Below the pieces are notes generated by a model that was not told the DNA's origin, made no database searches, and saw only the letters and a program-made list of their open reading frames with translations. Source: Streptomyces sp. SID13031 (GTDB lineage Bacteria; Actinomycetota; Actinomycetes; Propionibacteriales; Kribbellaceae). From it: 64,000 nt of DNA. A program made the translations under genes and the position numbers. The stretch is from contig NZ_JAAGLV010000021.1 in assembly GCF_010548305.1 (NCBI RefSeq), positions 1 to 64,000 of the forward strand, given 5' to 3'. How positions within the stretch are numbered: the stretch's first letter is position 1; every line of letters starts with the position of its first letter. This document shows positions 34,372-43,788 of this stretch, one piece after another.

Positions 34372-36600
34372 GTGAGTGAAGCTCGTAGGAAGGCTCCTAC
34401 CCGCGCGCGCCGCAAGAAACACTGGGCGCTGAGGGTTCTGGGGTGGCTGCTGGCACTCGGCTTCCTGGGCGTGATCGGCGCCGTCGCCACCTTCTTCATC
34501 GGGTACCAGACGACGGACATCCCGGACACCAACAAGGCGTTCGCGGCGAACACGACCACGGTGTACTACGCCGACGGCACGACGGTGATGGGCACCTTCT
34601 ACGAGCAGAACCGGCGCTCGGTGTCGATCGACCAGATCCCGAAGTACGTCCAGGACGCGATGATCGCCGCCGAGGACCGGACCTTCTGGACCAACCCGGG
34701 CGTCTCGCCGTCCGGGATGGCCAGGGCGGCCTTCAACATCGCCCGGGGCGAGCAGTTGCAGGGTGGCTCGACGATCACCCAGCAGTACGTGAAGATCATG
34801 TACCTGACCCAGGAGCGGACCTTCTCGCGGAAGTTCTCCGAGCTCTTCATCGCCACCAAGCTCAGCCGCTCGCAGGACAAGAAGTCGATCCTCGAGGGCT
34901 ACCTGAACACCATCTACTTCGGTGAGGGCGCGTACGGCGTCGCCGCGGCCGGCGAGGCGTACTTCAACGTGAAGGAGCCGAGCCAGCTCAGCGTTCCGCA
35001 GGCAGCCTTCCTCGCGACCGTGCTGAACAACCCGACTCGCTTCGACCCGGACAACAAGACGCCGGCGGCGCAGAAGCGGATCCTGGAGCGCTACCAGTAC
35101 GTCATCGACGGGATGCGGCAGAGCGGAACGATCTCGGAGGCGAAAGCGCGGCAGTACAGCGCCAGGCTTCCCGAGATCCACAAGCCGGAGAAGAGCACCA
35201 AGTACAACGGCCCGAACGGCTACCTGCTCGACATGGCCAAGAAGGAACTCGCGAAGATGGTCCCGCAGGACCAGATCAGCGGCGGTGGCCTGAAGGTCGT
35301 CACCACCTTCGAGTTGCCCAAGCAGAACGCCATGGTCCGGGCCGCTCAGGAAGAGCTGCCGAAGAAGAACCGGGCGAACCTGCACATCGGGATGGCCTCG
35401 GTCCAGCCGGGCACCGGCCGGCTGGTCGCGATGTACGGCGGGCCCGACTATGTGAAGGCCCCGGGGCTGAACTGGGCGACATCGAAGGGCCGCCCAGGCT
35501 CGTCCTTCAAGCCGTTCGCCGTCGCGGCCGCGCTGCTGGACAACCGGACCATCTACGACACGTTCCAGGGCGACAGCCCGATCGAGGTCAAGGGCAAGAA
35601 GCTCAACAACGAGTTCGACCGGGACTACGGCGACGTCAACCTGCTGACGGCGACCGAGCAGTCCATCAACACCGCCTTCTACGACCTGATCGACAAGCAG
35701 ATGGAGAACGGGCCGTCGAAGCTGGTCGACGCCGCCGAGGCCGCCGGCATCCCGAAGACGAGCATCCTCGAGAGCGCTCGGGACAAGCCGTCGACCGTGC
35801 TCGGCCCGGACCCGTACGCGTCACCGGTCGACATGGCCAGCGCGTACTCGACCTTCGCCGCGAGCGGCAAGTACGTCCCGGTGCACACGCTGAGGTCCGT
35901 GACTGGTCCGAACTTCAAGACGTGGACGGACACGAAGGACGTCATCGCGAAGCAGTCCAAGCAGGCCTTCCCGGCTGAGGTCGCCGACATGGTCAACTAC
36001 GTGCTGGCGAACGTGGTCGAGAAGGGCACCGGCGAGAAGGCCAAGGACCTCGACCGGCCGGCGGCGGGCAAGACCGGTACCGCCGGTGGTGTCGCCCTCG
36101 AGCACCGGGCGGCGAACGCCAAGTGTGACGGCTGCAAGGACGGCGAGGACACCCTGACGTCGTGGTGGGCCGGGTACACGCCGCAGCTGTCCACCGCTGT
36201 GCTGTACCGGGCCGGCAAGAGCGGTGAGGCCGACCTGGACCCGTTCAGCGACGACGAGGCGTTCTTCGGTGGTAACTGGCCGGTGCGGACCTGGCTGGCC
36301 TACATGGAGCCGGTGCTCAAGGGCCTGCCGGACGCGGACTTCGCCCCGGCGGACGAGGACGCGATCAAGGACAGCCCAACGCCGACGTTCACGCCGAAGC
36401 CGACCCCGCCGCCCTCCAGCACGCCGCCGCCGAGTTCGCCGCTCCCGTCGAACACGCCCCCGTCGTCGAACACCCCACCCCCGCCGTCTGACACCCCGAC
36501 GAAGACCAAGACTCCGAAGCCGCCGGGCTGGCCGTCGATCCCCACCAGACCGACCGGCCCACCTGACACACCCGAGACACCCAACGACGACGGCCAGTAG
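34372..36600 (+). CDS. Bifunctional penicillin-binding protein (class A PBP)
   Basis: A 742-residue class A PBP that polymerises and cross-links peptidoglycan at the membrane surface. One N-terminal membrane segment (about 20-44); GT51 domain with EDRTF (catalytic Glu101) and GGSTITQQYVK (131-141); transpeptidase with SSFK (Ser377, Lys380), SIN (431-433) and KTGT (567-570). The C-terminal 70 residues are Pro/Thr/Ser-rich, as in mycobacterial PonA1. GT51 has Asn-Pro where many relatives have His (TNPGVSPSG). Start GTG at 34372. Position between PadR/ino1 and the mannosyltransferase matches ponA1 in the conserved order. Confidence 0.96.
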   Translation: MSEARRKAPTRARRKKHWALRVLGWLLALGFLGVIGAVATFFIGYQTTDIPDTNKAFAANTTTVYYADGTTVMGTFYEQNRRSVSIDQIPKYVQDAMIAAEDRTFWTNPGVSPSGMARAAFNIARGEQLQGGSTITQQYVKIMYLTQERTFSRKFSELFIATKLSRSQDKKSILEGYLNTIYFGEGAYGVAAAGEAYFNVKEPSQLSVPQAAFLATVLNNPTRFDPDNKTPAAQKRILERYQYVIDGMRQSGTISEAKARQYSARLPEIHKPEKSTKYNGPNGYLLDMAKKELAKMVPQDQISGGGLKVVTTFELPKQNAMVRAAQEELPKKNRANLHIGMASVQPGTGRLVAMYGGPDYVKAPGLNWATSKGRPGSSFKPFAVAAALLDNRTIYDTFQGDSPIEVKGKKLNNEFDRDYGDVNLLTATEQSINTAFYDLIDKQMENGPSKLVDAAEAAGIPKTSILESARDKPSTVLGPDPYASPVDMASAYSTFAASGKYVPVHTLRSVTGPNFKTWTDTKDVIAKQSKQAFPAEVADMVNYVLANVVEKGTGEKAKDLDRPAAGKTGTAGGVALEHRAANAKCDGCKDGEDTLTSWWAGYTPQLSTAVLYRAGKSGEADLDPFSDDEAFFGGNWPVRTWLAYMEPVLKGLPDADFAPADEDAIKDSPTPTFTPKPTPPPSSTPPPSSPLPSNTPPSSNTPPPPSDTPTKTKTPKPPGWPSIPTRPTGPPDTPETPNDDGQ

Positions 36601-36608
36601 CTCCACGA

Positions 36609-36646
36609 AGAAGGCACTCCTACCTGAGGGGTGCCTTCTCGGTTTT
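36609..36646 (+). terminator. Rho-independent terminator of PBP gene
   Basis: AGAAGGCAC (36609-36617) pairs with GTGCCTTCT (36631-36639), followed by CGGTTTT. It starts 8 bp after the PBP stop. Confidence 0.85.
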
Positions 36647-36710
36647 GAGGAGCAGTACTCCCGGGCGCAAGGGTTCATCGAGACATTGCGGACAGACTTG
36701 GGGATGAGGC

Positions 36711-37070
36711 GTGGCTGAGGTGATGGGGGTCGAGGGGCGGCCGGGTGCGGCGCGGCTGACATTCGCGCTGTACGGCTGCGGGATCGTGCTGGTCGGCGCG
36801 CTGATCTACGGCTTCTTCCTTGCCTCGGTGTACTCGCCGATCAAGCCGGCGAGCGAAGCCTGCCACACGGGCCGGGCTGGGCATTCCCAGGACTTCGGCG
36901 GAGTACCGACGACGACGCCCGGGACGTTTCCGATCAGCTCGATCTGCCGGTGGCCGGAGACCGGGGAAGAGCTGGAGTTGGTATCCCGCGACATGACGGT
37001 TGTGCCGTTGGTGGTGATGGGGGCCGGGCTGATTGTGGCCCTTGGTGGGGTGGTTTTGGTTCGGCGGTGA
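36711..37070 (+). CDS. Small two-helix membrane protein
   Basis: A 119-residue protein with a membrane segment at about 18-40 and another at about 96-117. Between them is an outside loop with two cysteines (EACHTG and SICRW) that could form a disulfide. It ends in VLVRR. No family recognised. GTG at 36711; the internal ATG at 36723 is also possible. It sits between the PBP and mannosyltransferase genes, as small membrane genes do in related genomes. Confidence 0.65.
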   Translation: MAEVMGVEGRPGAARLTFALYGCGIVLVGALIYGFFLASVYSPIKPASEACHTGRAGHSQDFGGVPTTTPGTFPISSICRWPETGEELELVSRDMTVVPLVVMGAGLIVALGGVVLVRR

Positions 37071-37136
37071 GGGTTGGCTGTTCGACCTGTGAATGCGCGA
37101 TGGGGCACCATGGGGGTGTGAGGGCGGCTAGGCGGT

Positions 37137-38372
37137 TTGTTGCGCAGTGGGCGTCCTGTGCGCAGAAATGGGCGTCTGGTGGTTGTTGAGCGGGCGGCTG
37201 CCGAGGAGCAGCCGCGGCGGGCTCGGCGGGCCAAGGAAGGTACTGCGCTCCGGGTGCGGTGGCGGCCTGATCTGACCGTGCGGGAGACGCTCGGGTGGTG
37301 GCTGGTCAGCCGGGTCGGGATCTTCGTGCTGTCCGTGTCCGCGCCGATGCTGTTCAACCGCGGCAGCGACTACCCGAACGTGTGGCACGCCTGGCTGCAG
37401 TGGGACGTCTGGCACTTCAAGGCGATCGCAGACTTCGGGTACAACCACGGCGAGCCGTCCGGCGCTCCACTGGCCGCGTTCTTCCCCGGCCTGCCGTACT
37501 TGATGCGCGTAGTCGGCTGGACCGGCATCGGCCCAGTGGCCGGCGGCGTGGTGATCTCCCTGGTCGCCAGCGCGGTCGCGGGGGTCTACCTCGCCCGGCT
37601 GGCGCAGTACGAGTTCCCACAGCTGAAGAACCTCGGGCCGAAGGCGGCACTGATCTGGTTTGCGGCGCCGGTCGGGGTCTTCCTCGCCGCGCCGTACACC
37701 GAGGCCCTGTTCTGCGCGTTCGCCTTCCCCGCCTGGCTGGCCGCGCGGCAGGGGCGATGGGCGCGGGCGGCGCTCTTCGTCGCGCTCGCGTCGACCGTCC
37801 GGGTGTCGGGCATCTTCTTGATCTTCGCGCTCGGCGTCGAGTTCCTCACCTCGAAGAAGCGCGACTGGTACTCCCTGCCGTGGCTGTTCTTGCCGGCCGT
37901 GCCGGTGCTCGGATTCATGGCGTACCTGAAGCAGATCCACGGTTCCTGGTTCGCCTGGCAGGAGGCGCAGGAGAAGGGCTGGGCGCGCGAGTTCACCGAG
38001 CCGTGGGTCTCGCTGATGCACACCGTGGAGGCCGCGACCAAGGGCCACTTCGCGGCGGATCGCAGCGACTGGACCTGGATGTTCCGGGCCGAGCTGGTCG
38101 CGCTGGTCGTCGGCCTGGTGGTGCTGGCGTGGCTGCTCTGGCGTCACTCGTGGGGCGAGGCCGCCTGGGTGGCGAGCACGATCGCCGCCTTCGTCACCTC
38201 GTTCTGGATCTACTCACTGACCCGCGCGACCCTGCTCTGGTGGCCGCTCTGGATCGGCCTGGCGGTGCTGGCCGAGCGAAGACCCTGGCTGGGCCGCCTC
38301 TACCTGGCGGTGGCAGTACCCCTCGCAGCCATCTGGGCCGCCGCCTTCTTCACCGGCCGCTGGACCGGCTGA
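37137..38372 (+). CDS. PIG-V-like mannosyltransferase, membrane GT-C
   Basis: An integral membrane protein of about 400 residues with some 8-9 helices, resembling GPI mannosyltransferase 2/PIG-V family proteins and M. tuberculosis Rv0051. The first outside loop carries WDVWHFKAIADFGY, typical of polyprenyl-phosphate-mannose-dependent GT-C enzymes with an acidic residue near the active site. Start is uncertain: TTG 37137, GTG 37158 and GTG 37179 are in frame, and the conserved part begins near RETLGWWLVSR. It probably mannosylates a lipid or protein on the outer membrane face. Confidence 0.8.
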   Translation: MLRSGRPVRRNGRLVVVERAAAEEQPRRARRAKEGTALRVRWRPDLTVRETLGWWLVSRVGIFVLSVSAPMLFNRGSDYPNVWHAWLQWDVWHFKAIADFGYNHGEPSGAPLAAFFPGLPYLMRVVGWTGIGPVAGGVVISLVASAVAGVYLARLAQYEFPQLKNLGPKAALIWFAAPVGVFLAAPYTEALFCAFAFPAWLAARQGRWARAALFVALASTVRVSGIFLIFALGVEFLTSKKRDWYSLPWLFLPAVPVLGFMAYLKQIHGSWFAWQEAQEKGWAREFTEPWVSLMHTVEAATKGHFAADRSDWTWMFRAELVALVVGLVVLAWLLWRHSWGEAAWVASTIAAFVTSFWIYSLTRATLLWWPLWIGLAVLAERRPWLGRLYLAVAVPLAAIWAAAFFTGRWTG

Positions 38373-38449
38373 CGCCCGATCGGGCACACCTGCGTCCCCT
38401 GAGTAGTACTACCGATCCTGTACGTCGTACGCGAACCTAGCGTCGTCTT

Positions 38450-39325
38450 ATGGATACCCGGGGGCAACTGTTTCGCAAGGCGCTCATCCAAGCAGCGATG
38501 GCTGCCCTGGTCACCGGCGTCATCGTCGGCATCTTGTTGGCCGTCCCTACGCCGTTGTGCCCGTCTGAGGCCGAGGACTGCCTCATCGACGAGTACGGGA
38601 CGCACACCCACCTGAGCATCAGCATCGCCGGGATCGCTCTGCTCATCGCACTGCCCATAGCCGCGCTCAAGGCCAGGGTCGGCTCGCTCTACGTCCTGGG
38701 CGGCTTCTTCGCCGTACTACTGGCCAACCTCGCCTGGCACCTGTCCGGCGATGCCGCCTGGGTTCTCGGGCTCGCAGTAGCCGCGGTGGCTCTGCTGGCG
38801 GCCTATGTCCTCGCCACCCGAGGCAAGACCTGGCTCGTCGCGGCAGCCTTCGTTGCCGTCGGCATCGGCTACCCGGTCCTGCTGGAATTCAAGACGATGG
38901 TGCCGATCGTCAACGCCCTGAGAGGTCAGGGCGGAGCGCTCGTGCCGCAGCTCGAGTACGCCCGCGTCACGGATCCGCAGGTCGTCTCGGATGAGGTCAG
39001 CTACCTGGTGGAGAGCACCGACGTGAGCTTGAGCAAGCGGCAGTTGGCCGCCGGCACGATGCCTTGTGTGGGATCGATTGTGAGCTGCGTCGAGGAGGGG
39101 CCGGGTGTCTGGCGCGGTACGGACACCAGCGGCCGGACCCAGTTCTGGGTACACGGGGAGCAGGATCAGTGGGCTCAACTCACGTACGTCGGCAACGAGA
39201 ACGAACCCGGCCCAGTCCGGGACTCCCACTACGCCTACGCCGGCGACCTCGCCCATTCCCTCCGCCCCGCCTCACCCTGGCGGATCGCTGTCGCCGGCTG
39301 CGGAGTCTGCAACCACTTCCGCTGA
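38450..39325 (+). CDS. Polytopic membrane protein of unknown function
   Basis: A 291-residue protein with about five membrane helices in the first 150 residues and a soluble extracytoplasmic C-terminal domain (about 155-291) containing paired cysteines (MPCVGSIVSCVEEG and GCGVCNHF). No family recognised. ATG at 38450. It is followed by two hairpin-plus-T-tract structures on the same strand. Confidence 0.7.
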   Translation: MDTRGQLFRKALIQAAMAALVTGVIVGILLAVPTPLCPSEAEDCLIDEYGTHTHLSISIAGIALLIALPIAALKARVGSLYVLGGFFAVLLANLAWHLSGDAAWVLGLAVAAVALLAAYVLATRGKTWLVAAAFVAVGIGYPVLLEFKTMVPIVNALRGQGGALVPQLEYARVTDPQVVSDEVSYLVESTDVSLSKRQLAAGTMPCVGSIVSCVEEGPGVWRGTDTSGRTQFWVHGEQDQWAQLTYVGNENEPGPVRDSHYAYAGDLAHSLRPASPWRIAVAGCGVCNHFR

Positions 39326-39429
39326 CAAAAGCCCAGGTCAGCGAACATCCTGCCACTGCCGCGTCCAGGATGTGGACTGTTTTGGGTCAAGGCAACCTAA
39401 CCGGAGCCTTGCTCGTCAGTAAAGGTGTT

Positions 39430-39471
39430 GGGGTGGCAGGCCGGGCGGGGTCGCCACCCCTCCATATTTTT
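39430..39471 (+). terminator. First of two tandem terminators
   Basis: GGGGTGGC (39430-39437) pairs with GCCACCCC (39453-39460), and a T-tract follows (39467-39471). It lies 105 bp beyond the preceding rightward stop codon. Confidence 0.65.
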
Positions 39472-39493
39472 CCCGGCCGACTGGCCGCGGACG

Positions 39494-39535
39494 TCCGGCG
39501 GAACCTCTCAGGGGCAGGTTCCGCCGGAAATTTTT
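39494..39535 (+). terminator. Second of two tandem terminators
   Basis: TCCGGCGGAACCT (39494-39506) pairs perfectly with AGGTTCCGCCGGA (39516-39528), a 13-bp stem with a 9-nt loop, followed by AATTTTT. It is a strong intrinsic terminator that would stop rightward transcription entering the convergent GH92 gene. Confidence 0.8.
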
Positions 39536-39569
39536 GTCCTGTTCGACCGCGCCGCCGCGCGTTCTCAGC

Positions 39570-42500
39570 TCAGCCGAAGTTCCGGTCGATGGACTGCGAC
39601 GGAGTCGGGCTCGGCTTGGCCTGGGCGACCCGCTGATCGCTCGGGTGCGTCCCTGCCTCGACACCCTTCAGCGTGCCGAGCAGCTCGAGCTCGGACAGCG
39701 TCACCCCGGTCGCACCGGCCGCCGGAGTCATCACCAGCCGGTACTGCGTGTAGGCCTTCGGCGCTGCGACGCTGAACGACCTGGTGTACGACGTGAACGC
39801 CCATGCCTGGCCGCTCCGCTTGTCCACCTCGGCCCACGTCGTCCCGTCGTTCGACCCCTCCAACGTCCACGCGGAGGGCGCGGTACCGGTGCTTCCACTG
39901 GTCAGCGTGTACATCGTGACCGGACGGCCGTCCTGCAACTGCACCGTCACGGTCGGGGTGGCGCCGGTCAGCGTGACCTGCTTCTTCGAGTCGTTGTCGG
40001 TCAGCGCGGACACGTCCACCCCGCCGGCCGACGTGACGGCCCCGGAGTCCTCGGTCGAGTCACGCCACGTCTTCGGGTCCTCGCCCGGAGTCGTGATCGA
40101 CGGCGGGGCGTCGTTGCGGCCGCTGCCCCAGGTCGACGGCTGGTCCGTCATGTCGAACTCGATCTTGCCGCCGCTCGCGATCAGGTCGTGCGGCAGGTTG
40201 GTCGAGGTCCAGGCCTTGCCGTTGACCTTGACGCCCTTCACGTACTTGTTCGTGGCGCTGTTGTTCGGTGCGCTGATGGTCAGCTTCTTGCCGCCGGACA
40301 GCCGCACCGTCGCCTTGGTGAACAGCGGAGCGCCGATCGCGTACGACGGCGAGCCGACCTGCAGCGGGTAGAACCCGAGCATGCTGAACAGGTACCACGA
40401 CGACATCTCGCCGTTGTCCTCGTCGCCCGGGTAGCCCTGGCCGATCTCGGAGCCCAGGTAGAGCCGGTCCAGGACCTCGCGGACCTTCTCCTGCGTCTTC
40501 GACGGCTGACCGACGAAGTCGTACATGTACGCGATGTGGTGCGACGGCTGGTTGCTGTGGCCGTACTGGCCCATCCGGACGTCCCGCGCTTCGAGCATCT
40601 CGTGGATCGTGCCGCCGTAGCCGCCGGTGTGCAGCGCGTCCTCCGGCGTACTCCAGAACTCGTCGAGCTTCTTCGCCAGACCTTCGCGACCGCCGTACAG
40701 GGCAGCCAGGCCGGCGCCGTCCTGCGGAGTGGAGAACGCCATGTTCCACGCGTTCGTCTCGGTGTAGTCGTGACCCCAGTCCATCGGGTCGAAGGTGGTC
40801 GGCGAGTTGCCCCACAGACCGCTTCCGTCCTTGCCCTGGAAGAAGTTCAGCGCCGGGTCGAACAGCGTGACGTAGTTACGCGCACGGTTCAGGTAGTAGT
40901 TGTAGTTGTCCAGGTACTCCTGTTTGCGCGGGTCGCTCGCCTTCGCGCCGTCGTACAGCGCCTTCGACATGTTGGCGATGCCATAGTCGTTGATGTAGCC
41001 GTCCATCGACCAGCTGAAGCCCTCGCCGGTGGTGCTGGCCGTGTAGCCGGCGAACACCGAGTGGTCCAGACCCTTGCGGCCGACGTTGTCTGTCGGCGGG
41101 CGAGCCGCCGCGTTCTTCAGCGCGGCGTCGTACGCGGCCTGTACGTCGATGCCCTTGATCCCCTTGAGGTAGGCGTCGGCGAAGGCGACGTCCGAGCTGG
41201 TGCCGACCATCAGGTTGGCATAACCCGGCGAGGACCAGCGGGAGATCCAGCCGCCGTCCTTGTACTGCTGGACGAACCCGTTCACCAGGTCGGCCGCGTC
41301 GTCCTGCGAGAACAGGCTGTACGCCGGCCAGACGGTCCGGTACGTGTCCCAGAACCCGTTGTTCACGAAGGTCTGGCCGGCGACGAGCTTCGAGCCGGTC
41401 GTGGTCGGGGTGTCGGCGCCGACCTTGGGCGACGTCGGCGACGCGTAGGTGATCACCGGCTTCGACGCGGTACCGGTGTTCTCCGAGCCGTTGTTCGGGT
41501 AGAGGAACAGCCGGTACAGGTTGCCGTACATCGTGTTGAGCTGGTCGGTGGTCGCACCCTCGACCTCGATGGTGGACAGCTTGGCGTCCCAGGCGTTCTG
41601 GGCCGCGTTGCGGACCTTCTCGAACCGGCTGCCCTCGGCCAGCTCCAGCTCGAGGTTCTTCTTCGCCTGCGCGGTGCCGATCAGCGAGGTCGCGATCCGC
41701 AGTTGCACCTGCTTCACCTTCGGGTCGAAGGAGAAGAACCCGCCGACGTTCGCGCCGCCACCGTTGGACAGCTTGCCGCTGGCAACGACCTTCTGGTCGA
41801 CGACGCCGTAGACGAACAGCCGGCCGGCGCCGGTGGACAGGCCGCTCTTCACGTCGCTGTAGCCGGTGACCACACCGGTCGCCGGGTCGAGCGTGAGGCC
41901 GCCGAGGTTACTGGTGTTGTCGAAGATCAGCTTCGCCTGGCCGGCCGGGAACGAGAACCGCATCATCGCGGCGTGGTCGGTCGGGGTCAGCTCGGCCGCG
42001 TTGCCGTTGTCGAACGTGACGCCGTAGTAGTACGGCCGGGCGACCTCGTTGTCATGGCTGAACGCCCAGGCGCGCGCGTCCCGATCCGCCGTCGGCGTGT
42101 CGGCAGTGGACGGCATCACCTGGAAGGTCTGCCGGTCGCCCATCCACGGGCTCGGCTCGTGGCTGATCGAGAACGCCTGGATCTCCGGCTTGTTCTGGTC
42201 GTTGTTGCCCTTGGCGTAGTCGTACAGCCAGGAGGTCGAGCCGGCGTTCGTCACCGGCGTCCAGAAGTTGAAGCCGTGCGGTACGGCGGTGGCCGGGAAG
42301 TTGTTTCCCCGGGAGAATCCGCCGGTCGAGTTGGTGCCGCGGGTGGTCAGCACCAGGTCGGACGGGTGGTGCCGGGCGGTCAGCTGCGCGGCGGCGTCCG
42401 AGGTGGTCGCCTTGCTGATCCGGACGTCGTCGATCCAGCCACGGAAGTCCGCCGGGCCGGACGGCTTGTCATAGCCGACCAGGATCCGGGTCACCGTCTT

Positions 42501-43598
42501 GCCGGCCGCGACCTTGCCCAGGTCGGCCTCGATGTTGTTCCACTGGTTCGTGGACAGGCCCTTGCCGTCGCCCTGACCGCGCGGGCTGAGCTCGAAGCCA
42601 CGGTGGTCCTTGGCCTTCAGATCGCTCAGGTAGGTGCCGTCGGAGAACGCCAGGTCGACCGCCGCGAAGGTGCTCGGGTAGCTCAGGTCGCCCTCGACGT
42701 GCTCGGGAAAGATCTTGTACGCCAGCTGGGTGTCCGGGCCGACCGTCAGGTCCACGTCGGCGACCTTGTTCCAGGTGTAGCCCCGGCCCTCGGCGGTCTG
42801 GTGTCCGGCGTACCGGAACGACTTGACGCCGGTGAAGCCGGTCCGGGCGCGGGCGTTGTAGGCGCTGGTCGGGCCGGAGTCCAGCCGCGATTCCGCCACC
42901 TCGCCAGGGGGCGGCAGGGGAGCGCCGTTCGACAGGTACCAGTCGGCGAGCTGGACGATGTTCTCGCCGTGGTTCAGCGTGACGTCGAACTTGAAGAACT
43001 TGTACGCCGTGGAGTTGCTGAAGCTGTACTCCTTGGTCTGGAACCGGTTGGCGAAGCTCTCGCCGGTCCGGGTGTCCAGCGTGGTCCAGGTGGTCCCGTC
43101 GTTCGAACCGGACACGGTCCAGTTCTGCGGGTCGCGGCCGTCGGCGTCGTTGGCCGAGGTGAGCGCGTACTTGCGGATCACCACCGGCGCGGAGGTCTCA
43201 TAGGTCAGCCACCCGGTCTTCTGGAAGACCAGCCACTTGGTGAACTTGTCACCGTCGGCGGCGTTGCTCGCGATCTCACCGCCACCGGTGTTCTCGCCGC
43301 TCGCGGTCACCTTGGTGACCTTGTCCATCTCGCTGCCACCGATCCCGGTCGGCGTCGGGCCTTCGACACCGCCGGCCCGTGGCTTCCCGTCCGGTCCGGT
43401 CTCGACCGCATCGGCGTACCCGGGCTGCGGCTGGCCAGGCTCGAAGGAGGTGAAGAAGCTGGAACCGGCGACGACCGGCTGCGCTTCGGCGTTCGGGCTC
43501 GCGGTGGAGCCGGCGCTCGCTGACGTGGAGGACATGGAAGACATTGTCACAACAAGCCCGAGAGCCGTGACGAGCCCCAGGGGACGGCGGAGATCCAT
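39570..43598 (-). CDS. Secreted GH92 alpha-mannosidase, multimodular
   Basis: A 1342-residue exoenzyme. Signal peptide about 1-29; F5/8 type C-like (CBM32) beta-sandwich about 95-225; a GH92-associated N-domain; GH92 catalytic region about 420-1150; and a second F5/8-like domain about 1200-1315. GH92 marks are QTFVNNGFWDTYRTVWP, MDWGHDYTETNAWNM and GYPGDEDNGEMSSWYLFSM, the last holding the likely catalytic acid/base residues. It should remove alpha-linked mannose (exo, calcium-dependent, inverting) from fungal or yeast glycans. ATG at 43598 with AGGAGCG. A LacI-type palindrome lies 70 bp upstream. Confidence 0.95.
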   Translation of the reverse strand: MDLRRPLGLVTALGLVVTMSSMSSTSASAGSTASPNAEAQPVVAGSSFFTSFEPGQPQPGYADAVETGPDGKPRAGGVEGPTPTGIGGSEMDKVTKVTASGENTGGGEIASNAADGDKFTKWLVFQKTGWLTYETSAPVVIRKYALTSANDADGRDPQNWTVSGSNDGTTWTTLDTRTGESFANRFQTKEYSFSNSTAYKFFKFDVTLNHGENIVQLADWYLSNGAPLPPPGEVAESRLDSGPTSAYNARARTGFTGVKSFRYAGHQTAEGRGYTWNKVADVDLTVGPDTQLAYKIFPEHVEGDLSYPSTFAAVDLAFSDGTYLSDLKAKDHRGFELSPRGQGDGKGLSTNQWNNIEADLGKVAAGKTVTRILVGYDKPSGPADFRGWIDDVRISKATTSDAAAQLTARHHPSDLVLTTRGTNSTGGFSRGNNFPATAVPHGFNFWTPVTNAGSTSWLYDYAKGNNDQNKPEIQAFSISHEPSPWMGDRQTFQVMPSTADTPTADRDARAWAFSHDNEVARPYYYGVTFDNGNAAELTPTDHAAMMRFSFPAGQAKLIFDNTSNLGGLTLDPATGVVTGYSDVKSGLSTGAGRLFVYGVVDQKVVASGKLSNGGGANVGGFFSFDPKVKQVQLRIATSLIGTAQAKKNLELELAEGSRFEKVRNAAQNAWDAKLSTIEVEGATTDQLNTMYGNLYRLFLYPNNGSENTGTASKPVITYASPTSPKVGADTPTTTGSKLVAGQTFVNNGFWDTYRTVWPAYSLFSQDDAADLVNGFVQQYKDGGWISRWSSPGYANLMVGTSSDVAFADAYLKGIKGIDVQAAYDAALKNAAARPPTDNVGRKGLDHSVFAGYTASTTGEGFSWSMDGYINDYGIANMSKALYDGAKASDPRKQEYLDNYNYYLNRARNYVTLFDPALNFFQGKDGSGLWGNSPTTFDPMDWGHDYTETNAWNMAFSTPQDGAGLAALYGGREGLAKKLDEFWSTPEDALHTGGYGGTIHEMLEARDVRMGQYGHSNQPSHHIAYMYDFVGQPSKTQEKVREVLDRLYLGSEIGQGYPGDEDNGEMSSWYLFSMLGFYPLQVGSPSYAIGAPLFTKATVRLSGGKKLTISAPNNSATNKYVKGVKVNGKAWTSTNLPHDLIASGGKIEFDMTDQPSTWGSGRNDAPPSITTPGEDPKTWRDSTEDSGAVTSAGGVDVSALTDNDSKKQVTLTGATPTVTVQLQDGRPVTMYTLTSGSTGTAPSAWTLEGSNDGTTWAEVDKRSGQAWAFTSYTRSFSVAAPKAYTQYRLVMTPAAGATGVTLSELELLGTLKGVEAGTHPSDQRVAQAKPSPTPSQSIDRNFG

Positions 43599-43667
43599 CT
43601 ACGCTCCTGACACGACAAGACCGGCGTACGGCGATAGCCGTGTGCCGGAGGTTTTACGCGGCCCCGA

Positions 43668-43681
43668 TGACAAGGTTGTCA
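43668..43681. promoter_or_regulatory. LacI-like operator upstream of GH92 gene
   Basis: TGACAAGGTTGTCA has perfect TGACAA/TTGTCA arms and resembles LacI-family operators of glycosidase genes, which usually have a CG centre (here GG). An imperfect CCGGC...GCCGG hairpin lies between it and the gene (43621-43648). Confidence 0.5.
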
Positions 43682-43788
43682 GCCCGCGTCCGGGCTGATC
43701 CTGCCTACCATCGTCACCCCTGGTCAAGGGTTCATCGCTGACCGCTTGCGGTCGCGGCGAGTTGCAGCCTGACTAGTAAGTTGCTGGT

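Noticed and set aside
37128-38147. Minus-strand frame opposite the PIG-V-like gene
   Set aside because: Antisense shadow; the plus strand has consistent membrane helices and a conserved position.
39534-43523. Plus-strand open frame of over 1300 codons opposite the GH92 gene
   Set aside because: It is the antisense shadow of a GC-rich gene: the product is Arg/Val/Gly-rich with no domain, while the other strand encodes a complete GH92 enzyme.
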